From: Clostridia bacterium
GTDB lineage: Bacteria > Bacillota > Clostridia > Lachnospirales > Bianqueaceae
NCBI GenBank assembly: GCA_900764045.1
Contig: CAAFMN010000047.1
Span: forward strand, 1 to 64,000
Direction: 5' to 3'
DNA: 64,000 bases
In this document: one piece after another, positions 17,884 through 26,851 of the stretch
Numbering within the stretch: position 1 is the stretch's first letter
Layout: each line of letters begins with the position of its first letter
Translations under genes and position numbers: made by a program
Notes under the pieces: model-generated
Told to the model about the DNA's origin: nothing
What the model saw: only the letters and a program-made list of their open reading frames with translations
Databases searched by the model: none

Positions 17884-18065
17884 TATATCTGTACCCTCAT
17901 AATCCTACCGGCCATCCACAGACTGACTGTCATAAGTCCTGCACACACTGCCATTACAATCCGTCCTTCTGTACATGTATATAATGGTTCCAGATACTCC
18001 GGAGACATGACAAAAAGCATCGCGATCACACCAAACGGCATCCCGGTCAAAATCCTTTGTTCCAT
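17883..18065 (-). CDS. tadB: Detached C-terminal part of TadB after a frameshift
   Basis: This 60-codon frame starts at a convenient ATG and encodes two membrane helices (MPFGVIAMLFVM and IVMAVCAGLMTVSLWMAG). They are the missing end of a GspF-type TadB protein. The same reading frame continues upstream to about 18104 with an AEEELRVVLAKRK stretch that normally joins the two halves. It is listed separately because the sequence as given cannot translate both parts in one frame. Confidence 0.6.
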   Translation of the reverse strand: MEQRILTGMPFGVIAMLFVMSPEYLEPLYTCTEGRIVMAVCAGLMTVSLWMAGRIMRVQI

Positions 18066-18619
18066 CTTTCTCTTGGCCAGGACAACACGCAGTTCCTCTT
18101 CGGCCCCATCTTATCCTCCAGTATCTGTACTGTATGCTCCATAACATCCGTAAGTTCTCCTCGAGTGCGTTTACTGACATGTAGGATCTCCGCGAAGTCC
18201 TGTATCTCCGAGAGCCCACTGCGCTCTCCCAGATCCCGAAATAGCTCCTCTACCGGGATCTGAAGCTGCAGGCCATGCAGAATCCCCCTCGCTTCTTCAT
18301 ACATCAACGCAGATTCGTTCTCTTCCATATCCTCATATACCGCAGCTACAGCACCCTCCACGGACCTTCCCGCCCGCAGAACAGCTGCCATCATTCCGAG
18401 GAATTCTCGGAATTCATACCGCAGTTGTTTTTGCTGCTGCACACATCGATATCTTTTCCAGAAGAGAACAGCAACCCCGCCGCCCGTCAGCACAGCGCCC
18501 CATCTCAGCAACAGATTGGGAAAGAGAAGAGCCGCAGCTGCATAGACTATACTCCCGCCTACTCCCGCTGCTGCCACGCATTCCCTCCCACTCAACCGGT
18601 ACTTTCTATAGTCCTTCAT
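18047..18619 (-). CDS. tadB: TadB-like platform protein, truncated by a frameshift
   Basis: The protein has 190 residues with N-terminal membrane helices and the GspF-type core (FLGMMAAVLRAGRSVEGAVA, VSKRTRGELTDVMEHTVQIL). After EDKM the frame departs from the family pattern and runs into a stop at 18047. Shifting by one base at the GGGG run (plus-strand CCCC 18104-18107) restores the expected continuation into the downstream frame. The ATG at 18619 overlaps the tadA stop as ATGA, so this start is secure. The frameshift may be a sequencing error, a mutation or slippage. Confidence 0.7.
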   Translation of the reverse strand: MKDYRKYRLSGRECVAAAGVGGSIVYAAAALLFPNLLLRWGAVLTGGGVAVLFWKRYRCVQQQKQLRYEFREFLGMMAAVLRAGRSVEGAVAAVYEDMEENESALMYEEARGILHGLQLQIPVEELFRDLGERSGLSEIQDFAEILHVSKRTRGELTDVMEHTVQILEDKMGPKRNCVLSWPRERWNKGF

Positions 18620-19815
18620 CGCATCTCTCCCTTTTTGCGGTAAAGCGGCGCTGTTGTACGGCACAGCTTGCCATTCTGCAGTTCAAACAGCGGCTGCAGC
18701 TGAACCTTCCCATTTTCCATTCCCAAAACTTGCTGGATCTGTGTAATCCGCCGCATACCCCCGCCTCGGCTGATATAAATAAAAATATCCAGTGCCGAAG
18801 CAATCTGCTGACGAATCGCCTCCACCGGCAGTTCCGCTCCCATTAGCACCATGGTTTCGATTCTGGACAGCATGTCTTCTGTAGAATTCGCATGTCCCGT
18901 AGACAGGGACCCTTCATGCCCTGTATTCATCGCGCTCAGCATATCCAACGCTTCCGCTCCCCGTACTTCTCCCACAATGATTCGATCCGGTCTGGCCCGA
19001 AGACTGGTCTTGATCAGATCCCGTATTGTCACTGCCCCTTTGCCGTCAATCCCTCCGCCGCGCGCTTCCAGCGTTACCACGTTGTCCAGCGCTGACAGCC
19101 GCAGTTCTGCTGCGTCCTCAATGGTAATAATCCTCTCCCCCTCCGGGATCAGATTACCAAGTACATTCAGCAGCGTAGTCTTGCCTGCGCCGGTGCCGCC
19201 GCACACAAACAGATTATAACGATTCCGAACCAACTTCTGCAAAAACGCGGCGGCCTCCTCTGTCAGCGTTCCCCATTGAATCATCTCCCGTAAGGTAATC
19301 GGTTGACTGCGGAATTTTCGAATGGTCAATATCGGTCCGTTCAGAGCGATCGGCGGCAAGATCACATTGATTCTGGATCCATCTGCCAGCCTCGCATCCG
19401 CAATCGGCACAAGTTCATTCACACGCCGGTTGACCTGCCCCACGATCTGCTGAATCACATCCTCTAACCTCTGTTGGGATTCAAAACGGGCCCTGGCCCT
19501 GTATAATCTTCCCTGACGCTCAACATAAATATGTTCCGGGCCGTTGACCATAATCTCCGTAACTTCCGGATCCTCCAACATAGGCTGCAAAATGTCAAGT
19601 CTCCGCAGAGAATTAAAAAGCCTCCGCCCCATCTGCACCCTCTTTTGCACCGGGATATACTTCTTATGTGATTCTGCGGAGAGTACCTCATAGATCTGCC
19701 GCTTTACCTGTATGTCGCTTCCTTCCTTTTCCAGTCCCAGTCTCTCCTGAACCCTTTCTCGAAGCTCCGGATACCATTCTTCCGCCGGTTCATACAAGCT
19801 GCCGTATTCGCTCAT
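18616..19815 (-). CDS. tadA: TadA/CpaF-type secretion ATPase
   Basis: The protein is 399 residues, the usual size for this family. Walker A is GGTGAGKTT at 206-214, followed by the ITIEDAAEL Asp box, an RPDRIIVGEVRG Walker B region and a TGHEGSLSTGHAN His box. This hexameric cytoplasmic ATPase powers assembly of Flp pili. It overlaps tadZ by 26 bp and tadB by 4 bp, so the operon is tightly packed. Confidence 0.9.
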   Translation of the reverse strand: MSEYGSLYEPAEEWYPELRERVQERLGLEKEGSDIQVKRQIYEVLSAESHKKYIPVQKRVQMGRRLFNSLRRLDILQPMLEDPEVTEIMVNGPEHIYVERQGRLYRARARFESQQRLEDVIQQIVGQVNRRVNELVPIADARLADGSRINVILPPIALNGPILTIRKFRSQPITLREMIQWGTLTEEAAAFLQKLVRNRYNLFVCGGTGAGKTTLLNVLGNLIPEGERIITIEDAAELRLSALDNVVTLEARGGGIDGKGAVTIRDLIKTSLRARPDRIIVGEVRGAEALDMLSAMNTGHEGSLSTGHANSTEDMLSRIETMVLMGAELPVEAIRQQIASALDIFIYISRGGGMRRITQIQQVLGMENGKVQLQPLFELQNGKLCRTTAPLYRKKGEMR

Positions 19816-20836
19816 AGTAATTACTGTCCCGCCTCAGGTGCAGACGGCCCCCTTCTTCGTAAAACAATCGGCTGCACCATGGCAGGACCACGCTGTCGGC
19901 GCCCTTCCATGCCTCCGGAAGCTTCCATTCCTCTCCACGTTCTCCTATACACACCACCATACTCCCCTTTCCCATATACTCAGCCGTCAGGTTCTGACGC
20001 TGAAGATTCTCAGCAAAATCCTGCAGTTTCAACCGTCCTCCCGGCATATCGCTGACCAGATAATATCTTGTCTGACACAGGCGCAGAATCTGCCGGTTAA
20101 TATTTTCAAAGGCCGTATTCATATCACATATGACGAGATCAAAATACTCTGTCAATACCCTGAGCAGCCGGTTCAGCTCTTCCCCTTCCAACACATTCAG
20201 ATCCTGAAAGGAGGTACAGGGCTTAATAAAAAAGAGGCCGCTATCCTGACCTACCGCTATCTCCCGAAGATACTCCTGCATATTTTCCTCCCCCATCAAC
20301 AGACAATAGATCAAATCTGACATGGTATAGGGGCATGGATTCCAAAAAAACATTTGCCAATCCGCGGCCCCCTCCGCATTCCAGTATAATATCTTTTTAC
20401 CGGGATACTTCTGCGCTGCCGCTTCACAATACGCAATCGAAAAAGTTGTTTTACCGCAGCCTCCGACCGGAGAAAAAACGCCTGTAAGCCCTGAAAATGG
20501 CTGTTCATCGCTATATTGTCCCGCTCTCTCTTCCAGTTTTTCGGGTATCTCCTCTATCAGCGCGTATCCCTGCTTCTCTCCTTGTTTCAAAATCATCCTC
20601 GCGATCTCATCCATGCTCTGATACGCACTGATACCGCCTTCCATATCATTATCAAAATTCAGGAGGATCTTGCTGTTTTCTGTATCCTCTGCCTGATCGG
20701 TTATGACAACACTATCGCTGCCTTTGCCTCCCATCTCTATCCGTTTCCCATACTGCATAGACAGATACTCTTCCATCTTTTGTGCGTATTCTTTATCTCT
20801 CAGCTGAATCCAGACTGGAATCTTGCTCATTTTCAT
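19790..20836 (-). CDS. tadZ: TadZ/CpaE-like localisation ATPase
   Basis: The 348-residue protein has a receiver-like N-terminal third and a ParA/MinD-type ATPase domain. Its P-loop is GGCGKT at 125-130, a normal Walker A lysine without the deviant upstream lysine of ParA. TadZ-like proteins position the Tad machine at a cell site. It is the first clear gene of the operon, downstream of a hairpin. Confidence 0.75.
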   Translation of the reverse strand: MKMSKIPVWIQLRDKEYAQKMEEYLSMQYGKRIEMGGKGSDSVVITDQAEDTENSKILLNFDNDMEGGISAYQSMDEIARMILKQGEKQGYALIEEIPEKLEERAGQYSDEQPFSGLTGVFSPVGGCGKTTFSIAYCEAAAQKYPGKKILYWNAEGAADWQMFFWNPCPYTMSDLIYCLLMGEENMQEYLREIAVGQDSGLFFIKPCTSFQDLNVLEGEELNRLLRVLTEYFDLVICDMNTAFENINRQILRLCQTRYYLVSDMPGGRLKLQDFAENLQRQNLTAEYMGKGSMVVCIGERGEEWKLPEAWKGADSVVLPWCSRLFYEEGGRLHLRRDSNYYERIRQLV

Positions 20837-21178
20837 CTATCCTCTCTTCCCTTCTAAAAAGTGTGCGGGCGGCGAGCCGCCCGCTGCCAAAGAATCTTGT
20901 TCCACTCAGTACTCCGTTAAGCTCATCCCTCCTTTTCCCTTTTTTGACTTCGCATATATCATACATGATTTTCCCCGGCTCTAACCGTCTTGCCATCTTA
21001 AAGTCGTTTTTTTCTATTATATTCTTTTTTGTCCGCGCCGCCTCAAACCGCCGTCTGTGGCTTATCTATGGGATATACCGGCATGTGACGCTGTCTCCGT
21101 CCTACCGGCATGCCGCTGTTTTTCCATACAAAAAACCGGAGCCAAACTTCGGCTCCGGTTCATAACCTTCTCTATATT
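20837..21178 (-). promoter_or_regulatory. Leader and promoter region of the Tad operon
   Basis: No convincing gene is seen in these 342 bp. A TATAAT box lies at 21016-21021 without a good -35. A perfect 9-bp hairpin (20865-20873/20876-20884) followed by ACACTTTTT lies 28 bp before tadZ and could act as an attenuator. A 10-bp direct repeat TACCGGCATG occurs at 21076-21085 and 21103-21112. The cell wall hydrolase terminator occupies 21134-21160. Confidence 0.45.
21134..21160 (-). terminator. Terminator of the cell wall hydrolase gene
   Basis: Perfect 10-bp arms (21134-21143, 21151-21160) around a 7-nt loop are followed on the minus strand by TTTTTT. Confidence 0.8.
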
Positions 21179-22609
21179 TTATTTTGCAAGCGCAGTCCAT
21201 GTCATAGTTCCAACATAACCGTCTACAGTAAGTCCATTGGCTTTCTGGAACGCGATGACCGCATTGTAGGTTGCGCCTCCGAAGATACCATCCGCGGTAC
21301 CTGCGTTATAGCCCTTAGCATTCAACAGCTCTTGCAGGCGCTTGACACTGTCACCGGTCTTCCACATGTACAACAACGGCATCGATGCAGGATCGAATGT
21401 GTCTGCGGAATTGTCTGGTTCCGCCGGATCCTCCGGTGTCTCTTCCGGTTCTTCTGTCGGCGCTTCTACACTGTTTCCAGCCAAAGCTTTCCAGGTGTTA
21501 TATCCTACAATTCCATCAGCATCCAAATCATTGGCCTTCTGGAATGCGACAACCGCATTGTATGTTCCGCCGCCAAAAATTCCATCGGCGCTTCCGGCAT
21601 TATAGCCCTTTTCATTGAGCTTCTGCTGAAGAAGAACAACTGAGCTGTTTCTGCTGCCCCAACGCAGCAGCGGCATAGACGCCGGATCAAATTCACTTAC
21701 CGTCGTATTATCTTCCGGCACGGAAGGCTCTGTCGGCTTTACTTCCGGCTCTTCCTTCGGCTCTTCCTTCGGCTCCTCCGGATCCTCTCCGATACCATTG
21801 CTGCTTGCTCCGATCACATCGCTGCTTAAGAGCTTAGCCCAGCTCGCGGGGCCTACGATTCCGTCCTCAACCAGCCCATTGGCTGTCTGAAACACACGGA
21901 CCGCACTGTACGTCATGGAACCAAACGCACCATCCGGCGCCGTATTCATATATCCAAGCTCATACAGTTTCTGCTGCAGCTCTGTTACATAACTTCCGCG
22001 GCTGCCAATCGCAAGCATCGGCCGCTCCACTACGGTATCAGAATCTTCCGTGTTGTCTGGCTCCTGTACTGTACCGGATCCCAGCTCTTCTGATGCGTAA
22101 ATATATCCCAGGAAACGATATCCCGTCAGATATCCGGAACCATCCGCATTCATCACGCGCGTACGGAACATCGTACCGCCCCACGCGGACTCGGAAATCA
22201 AAATCGTACCATTGGAGTACACTGCCTCTACCACCGCGACATGTCCTGTATTCTGATCCCAACGGTCCCAACAGAGCACAGAACCTACCTTAGGTACACT
22301 GCCGTAGGAATACCAGCCGTAGTTGATATTATCGAACCACCACTGTCCGGCATTCCACCGGCTCAGATTGGGCTCATGTCCTAAAATCTCATAAATACGG
22401 CCATACGCGTAGGCCGTGCAGTTGGGCATCCCATACCCGTACCTGTAATACAGATTCAAATCACTGAAATAGTAGGGGTTGTCACTGCTGGGGGTCTCCG
22501 TCCTTGGAACAAATGCAGATTCCGCATGCACCGCCATCGCGGGAAGACTCGCGACCAGCAATACAAACGCTAAGCAAAATGATACGGCAACCTTAGCTAT
22601 CTTCTTCAT
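21179..22609 (-). CDS. Secreted CHAP-domain peptidoglycan hydrolase with three PG-binding domains
   Basis: The protein has 476 residues from the ATG at 22609 (AAAGGAAG site). A signal peptide ends near AVHAES. Next is a CHAP amidase/endopeptidase domain with the catalytic Cys in MPNCTAYAYG and His in NTGHVAVVEAV. Three peptidoglycan-binding type 1 domains follow (each with LQxxLxxxGY and an FQxANGL-like helix), separated by Pro/Glu-rich linkers. It should cut cross-links or stem peptides outside the cell. A strong promoter and a terminator make it a single-gene unit. Confidence 0.85.
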   Translation of the reverse strand: MKKIAKVAVSFCLAFVLLVASLPAMAVHAESAFVPRTETPSSDNPYYFSDLNLYYRYGYGMPNCTAYAYGRIYEILGHEPNLSRWNAGQWWFDNINYGWYSYGSVPKVGSVLCWDRWDQNTGHVAVVEAVYSNGTILISESAWGGTMFRTRVMNADGSGYLTGYRFLGYIYASEELGSGTVQEPDNTEDSDTVVERPMLAIGSRGSYVTELQQKLYELGYMNTAPDGAFGSMTYSAVRVFQTANGLVEDGIVGPASWAKLLSSDVIGASSNGIGEDPEEPKEEPKEEPEVKPTEPSVPEDNTTVSEFDPASMPLLRWGSRNSSVVLLQQKLNEKGYNAGSADGIFGGGTYNAVVAFQKANDLDADGIVGYNTWKALAGNSVEAPTEEPEETPEDPAEPDNSADTFDPASMPLLYMWKTGDSVKRLQELLNAKGYNAGTADGIFGGATYNAVIAFQKANGLTVDGYVGTMTWTALAK

Positions 22610-22650
22610 GCTCAAACTTCCTTTCTCTGCTTCTAAAAAAGCCTGGATAT

Positions 22651-22679
22651 ACTGTAACACTTTTCCTTTGGTTTGTCAA
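22651..22679 (-). promoter_or_regulatory. Sigma-A promoter of the CHAP hydrolase
   Basis: Perfect TTGACA (22674-22679), a 17-bp spacer and TACAGT (22651-22656) lie 41 bp before the ATG on the minus strand. Confidence 0.75.
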
Positions 22680-22760
22680 CAGCTTTTTAATATTTTACAC
22701 ATCTCGTAATATTTTTGTAATAGTTTTCAAGCGAATCCATGCCAATTTTTTCTTTTTCTC

Positions 22761-22789
22761 TTGCGTTTTTCTGTAAAATCTGATATGAT
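22761..22789 (+). promoter_or_regulatory. Sigma-A promoter of the GH4 operon
   Basis: TTGCGT (22761-22766), a 17-bp spacer and TATGAT (22784-22789) lie about 58 bp before the GH4 start. No obvious operator palindrome or cre site was recognised. Confidence 0.65.
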
Positions 22790-22847
22790 GCAAATGAGTT
22801 TCATTGTCGATCTGTACTATTTTTATAGCAAGAAAGGAGAGTATTTT

Positions 22848-24167
22848 ATGAAAATTACATTTATGGGGGCCGGAAGTACAGTTTTTGCCAAAAATGTACT
22901 TGGAGACTGCATGTGTACAGAAGCTCTGCAAATGGCAGAGATCGCGCTGTACGACATCGATGAGCAGCGACTTAGAGAATCAGAACTGCTGCTTACTGCT
23001 CTAAACCGTAACTGCAATGAGGGACGTGCCATAATCAAAACCTACCTGGGTATTCCCAACCGCCGTGAAGCGCTGCGCGGCGCTGATTTTGTTGTCAATG
23101 CGATCCAGGTTGGCGGATACGATCCCTGTACCATCACCGACTTTGAAATCCCGAAAAAATACGGTCTGCGTCAGACCATCGCCGACACATTGGGCATCGG
23201 CGGAATTATGCGCGGACTGCGTACGATTCCTGTCATGGAAGACTTCGCTAACGATATGGAGGCTGTTTGCCCCAACGCCTGGTTTTTGAATTATACCAAT
23301 CCCATGGCCATTCTAAGCGGCTACATGCAGCGTTACACCCATGTCAAAACCGTTGGACTCTGCCACAGCGTACAGGTCTGCTCGGACCGACTGCTGCGGG
23401 ATCTGGGTATGGAGGACCGCCTGGAAGGACGCAGCGAATTGATTGCCGGAATCAACCATATGGCATGGCTGCTCAACATCTATGACAAGGACGGCAATGA
23501 CCTGTATCCGGAGATCCGACGCAGAGCGTTGGCCAAAAACGATACTGAAAAGCATACCGATATGGTACGCTATGAGTATATCCGTCGTCTGGGCTACTAC
23601 TGTACCGAATCCAGTGAGCACAACGCGGAATATAATCCTTTCTTTATCAAACGCAATTATCCGGAATTGATCGACCGCTATAATATTCCGCTGGATGAAT
23701 ACCCTCGCCGCTGCGTCAACCAGATCGAACGCTGGTCCAAAGAACGCGATGAGATCATGAATGGCGGCCAGGTAACGCACACACGCTCCCGCGAATATGC
23801 GTCCCACATCATGGAAGCCATTGTAACAGGCGTCCCCTATAAGATCGGCGGCAATGTCCTGAACACCCATCTTATCGATAATCTTCCGGAGGAAGCCTGT
23901 GTAGAGGTTCCTTGTCTTGTGGACAACAGCGGCATCATTCCCTGTCATGTCGGCCGCCTGCCCCTACAGCTTGCCGCGATGAACATGACCAATATCAACT
24001 GCCAGCTTCTGACTATTGAAGCGGCCGTAACCCGCAGCCGCGACACTGTATATCAGGCTGCCATGCTGGAACCCCATACAGCGGCGGAACTGTCGATTGA
24101 CGACATAGTCGCTATGTGCGATGACCTTTTGGAAGCCCATAAAGACTGGCTTCCTGAATATCACTGA
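22848..24167 (+). CDS. Glycoside hydrolase family 4 (alpha-galactosidase/alpha-glucosidase type)
   Basis: The protein is 439 residues, the family's usual length. The N-terminal NAD-binding turn is GAGST (7-11). The metal ligands expected for GH4 are visible as C172-H173 in GLCHSVQ and H204 in GINHMAW, with N151 in TNPMA. GH4 enzymes need NAD+ and a divalent metal and work through a transient 3-keto sugar. The start at 22848 follows AGAAAGGAGAG. It leads a three-gene plus-strand operon with an isomerase and an oxidoreductase. Substrate assignment between alpha-galactosides and alpha-glucosides is open. Confidence 0.88.
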   Translation: MKITFMGAGSTVFAKNVLGDCMCTEALQMAEIALYDIDEQRLRESELLLTALNRNCNEGRAIIKTYLGIPNRREALRGADFVVNAIQVGGYDPCTITDFEIPKKYGLRQTIADTLGIGGIMRGLRTIPVMEDFANDMEAVCPNAWFLNYTNPMAILSGYMQRYTHVKTVGLCHSVQVCSDRLLRDLGMEDRLEGRSELIAGINHMAWLLNIYDKDGNDLYPEIRRRALAKNDTEKHTDMVRYEYIRRLGYYCTESSEHNAEYNPFFIKRNYPELIDRYNIPLDEYPRRCVNQIERWSKERDEIMNGGQVTHTRSREYASHIMEAIVTGVPYKIGGNVLNTHLIDNLPEEACVEVPCLVDNSGIIPCHVGRLPLQLAAMNMTNINCQLLTIEAAVTRSRDTVYQAAMLEPHTAAELSIDDIVAMCDDLLEAHKDWLPEYH

Positions 24168-24178
24168 GGAGGTGTAAA

Positions 24179-25000
24179 ATGATTCCTGTCGGACTTCAAT
24201 TATATTCGCTGCGCGAACTGGCCGCAGCGGACCTGGCCGGTACATTAGAAAAAATCCGGAATATGGGATACACTGGTATCGAATTCGCCGGGCTGTACGG
24301 TCATAGCGCGGAAGAGGTCAAAACCCTGATGTCCCGTTATGATCTGATCCCTGTCTCCGCACATGTCCCCTATGCCGAATTGATGGCGGATATTCCCGGG
24401 ACCGTCCATACCTATAAAGAGATTGGCTGTCCCTATATCGCTATTCCCTGGCTGGAAGAGGCGCGCCGTCCCGGCCACCCTCTCTATGGAGAAACTCTGG
24501 AGGGCATTCAGGCCATTGCCGAAGAGTGCCGTCGCCAAGGACTCCAGCTACTTTATCACAATCATGATTTTGAATTCACCAAGATCGACGGACAATACGC
24601 TCTTGACCGGATGTATGAACGGATTCCGGCAGAGCTTTTACAGACGGAGCTAGATACTTGCTGGGTCAGTGTAGGCGGAGAAGATCCTTGTGCCTACCTG
24701 AGAAAATATGCCGGTCGCGCTCCCATCGTACACTTGAAGGATTATTATATGGAAGGCGCCGATGCCGGTCCCAAATATGAGCTGATCGGTACCGCCTCTC
24801 AGCCCGCGCCTAAGGATCGTTCTTCCTTCGAATTCCGCGCGCTGGGCAGCGGCTTGCAGGATATGCCCGGAATTCTGCGCGCCAGTGAAGACGCCGGAGC
24901 CGAATGGCTGATTGTCGAACTGGATCGTCCCCCGGTTGGTCAGACCGCCGAAGAAGCCGTAAGCATCAGCCGCATGTACCTGATGACTCAGAATTATTAA
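24179..25000 (+). CDS. Sugar phosphate isomerase/epimerase family (xylose isomerase-like TIM barrel)
   Basis: The 273-residue TIM-barrel protein has candidate metal ligands at D159, H185 (VHLKD) and E248 (VELD), plus H127-N-H129-D. Members isomerise, epimerise or dehydrate sugars and inositols. Several act on 3-keto sugars or break C-glycosides together with Gfo/Idh/MocA enzymes. It begins 11 bp after the GH4 stop with an AGGAGG site, so co-expression is clear. The precise reaction is unknown. Confidence 0.8.
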   Translation: MIPVGLQLYSLRELAAADLAGTLEKIRNMGYTGIEFAGLYGHSAEEVKTLMSRYDLIPVSAHVPYAELMADIPGTVHTYKEIGCPYIAIPWLEEARRPGHPLYGETLEGIQAIAEECRRQGLQLLYHNHDFEFTKIDGQYALDRMYERIPAELLQTELDTCWVSVGGEDPCAYLRKYAGRAPIVHLKDYYMEGADAGPKYELIGTASQPAPKDRSSFEFRALGSGLQDMPGILRASEDAGAEWLIVELDRPPVGQTAEEAVSISRMYLMTQNY

Positions 25001-25016
25001 TCCAGGAGGTAAAATT

Positions 25017-26171
25017 ATGTCAAGTATTGCAGATCGTTTTAAAGAAGAGCAGACCACCGGCACCGTCAGCTACCAGGGCCCCAAGCTTAAAGTCGGTATC
25101 ATCGGCGTAGGCTGGATCTCGGAGGCTCACATTGTCAGTTATCTGCGCTGCCCTGACGTGCAGATCGTCGCTGCCGCTGATCTGGTTCCCGGCAAAGCGG
25201 AAGCGCTCTTTGAAAAGCTCGGTGTAACCGGAGTCCGTTTCTACCCGAATCACAAGGCCATGCTGGAGGCCGAAAAGCTGGACGTCGTCAGCGTCTGCAC
25301 CTATAACCGCGCTCACGCGGAGTGTACCATCGACGCCTTAAATGCCGGTATTCACGTTCTTGTAGAAAAGCCTATGAGCGTAACATTGGATGAGGCAGTC
25401 GCGATGTGCCGTGCCGAGAAAGAAAGCGGCAAGATTCTCTCGATCGGCTTTCAGCCTCGTTTTGACGAAAATATGCAGCAGATCAAGAAGATCGTGCAGT
25501 CCGGCGAATTGGGCAAAATCTATTATGTACAGACCGGCGGCGGCCGCCGCCGCGGAATTCCGACTCCTTACGGCACTTCCTTTATCACCGATGAAACCGC
25601 GGGTATCGGCGCCGTGGGTGATATCGGCTGCTATTCCCTGGATATGGTGCTGAACGCTCTGGGGTACCCCAAGCCGTTAACCGTGTCCGGTTATAAATCC
25701 GCATATTTTGGTACACAGCCGGAAACCTATCCGAAGCATCCGGAATATGCCGGAGAATTCAGCGTGGATGATTTTGCCGCTGCTTTTATCCGCATGGAAG
25801 ACGGGCTGATTCTGGACTTCCGCATTGCCTGGGCCATGAATATGGATACCCCGGGAGATACCATTCTGTTGGGAACCAAGGGCGGTTTACGCATTCCCTC
25901 TACCGAGTGCTGGAACGGCAGCATGAGCGGACCGATGACGCTGTACCATGAAGTTGCGGGGCAGAGCGTTGAGACTACACTTCCGATTCTGCCCAATGAC
26001 TTCAGCGAGCTCTTCTACCGCAAGATCCGTTCCTTCCTGGACGCGGTTGAGACGGGCGGCAAGGCTCCGGTCTCCTCCAGTGAAATCCTGATCAATCAGG
26101 CCATCATCGACGGTATTGTACGTTCTGCCAACGCAGGGCATGAGGTCACCGTAGAGATCCCGGAAATCTGA
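25017..26171 (+). CDS. Gfo/Idh/MocA family sugar oxidoreductase
   Basis: The 384-residue protein has a Rossmann turn GIIGVGWIS and the catalytic EKP motif at 117-119. The usual D-x-G-x-H motif appears as D202-I-G-C-Y206, with Tyr in place of the common His. About 24 residues precede the Rossmann fold, slightly longer than usual. Members oxidise a sugar hydroxyl with NAD(P). It is the last gene of the GH4 operon and is followed by a terminator. Confidence 0.82.
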   Translation: MSSIADRFKEEQTTGTVSYQGPKLKVGIIGVGWISEAHIVSYLRCPDVQIVAAADLVPGKAEALFEKLGVTGVRFYPNHKAMLEAEKLDVVSVCTYNRAHAECTIDALNAGIHVLVEKPMSVTLDEAVAMCRAEKESGKILSIGFQPRFDENMQQIKKIVQSGELGKIYYVQTGGGRRRGIPTPYGTSFITDETAGIGAVGDIGCYSLDMVLNALGYPKPLTVSGYKSAYFGTQPETYPKHPEYAGEFSVDDFAAAFIRMEDGLILDFRIAWAMNMDTPGDTILLGTKGGLRIPSTECWNGSMSGPMTLYHEVAGQSVETTLPILPNDFSELFYRKIRSFLDAVETGGKAPVSSSEILINQAIIDGIVRSANAGHEVTVEIPEI

Positions 26172-26185
26172 TCATAATAAGATGC

Positions 26186-26226
26186 AAAAAGACAGGCGGT
26201 TTTTCAAGCGAACCGCCTGTCTTTTT
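26186..26226. terminator. Bidirectional terminator between the GH4 operon and the sortase operon
   Basis: Arms of about 15 bp pair around a short loop, with an A run on the left and a T run on the right. It can therefore terminate the plus-strand sugar operon and the minus-strand matrix operon, which meet here. Confidence 0.85.
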
Positions 26227-26230
26227 TGTA

Positions 26231-26851
26231 TTATTCCTCTACCCGCGTACAGAAAACGGTTACACGTGTAGCGCCGCCCGGCGTACAGGTATATAGCACC
26301 AGATCGTACCCGCTGTGAATTACCTCATCTACCGCATCCGGCTGAAGTGTTCGGATTACCCTGACCTCGTAGGTATGGACTGTCCCTTCCATATCCGTAA
26401 ATGTCACTGTATCCCCTGTTCCCAGCTCTTTGAGTCTGCCGAAATGACTCTGATAATTATGCGCCGCAATCACCAGATCGTCTGTATACACAGATCCTGC
26501 CTGACGGCAGGGCGCAATTTGCAGCCGATTATAATCCCACTCGTCCATAACCGGAAGCTTTAATTCCAATGCCGGAATCTCCAGATATCCTATATAGCCA
26601 TATCCGTCCAGCATAACAACCGTCATTTTCTTTTCCTGGACCGGCTCTTCCCGTGAGGATTCCTGCCGGGTCCCCTCACGCACATCGGATTCTTCCTGCG
26701 CCGCAATGACAGTTTCTATGCTCTTAACTATCTCTTCGGCTTTCTCGCCCGCCATTTTGTCCTCTGAGCGATTCATAAGAAGGAGGAGCAGCGCCGCCAG
26801 AATCAGCACTGCTCCCACCGCTATAATTGCGAATCCGAATCTTTTACGCAT
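26231..26851 (-). CDS. Sortase (class D-like), last gene of the matrix operon
   Basis: The 206-residue protein has an N-terminal membrane anchor, a Glu/Arg-rich linker and a sortase domain. The triad is H131 (AAHNYQSHFG), C189 (LYTCTPGG) and R196 (GGATRV). The start at 26851 (MRKRFGF) overlaps the stop of the upstream substrate gene by 8 bp. Sortases cut a sorting signal and join the protein to the cell wall or to another subunit. The adjacent Cna_B protein with its LIQTG signal is the obvious substrate. The class is judged from motif spacing only. Confidence 0.85.
   Translation of the reverse strand: MRKRFGFAIIAVGAVLILAALLLLLMNRSEDKMAGEKAEEIVKSIETVIAAQEESDVREGTRQESSREEPVQEKKMTVVMLDGYGYIGYLEIPALELKLPVMDEWDYNRLQIAPCRQAGSVYTDDLVIAAHNYQSHFGRLKELGTGDTVTFTDMEGTVHTYEVRVIRTLQPDAVDEVIHSGYDLVLYTCTPGGATRVTVFCTRVEE

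Noticed and set aside
20793..20996. A 67-codon minus-strand frame (MARRLEPGK...) ahead of tadZ
   Set aside because: No ribosome binding site, it includes the GC-rich hairpin and runs out of frame into tadZ. It does not resemble a pilin or SAF-domain protein expected at the start of a Tad locus.
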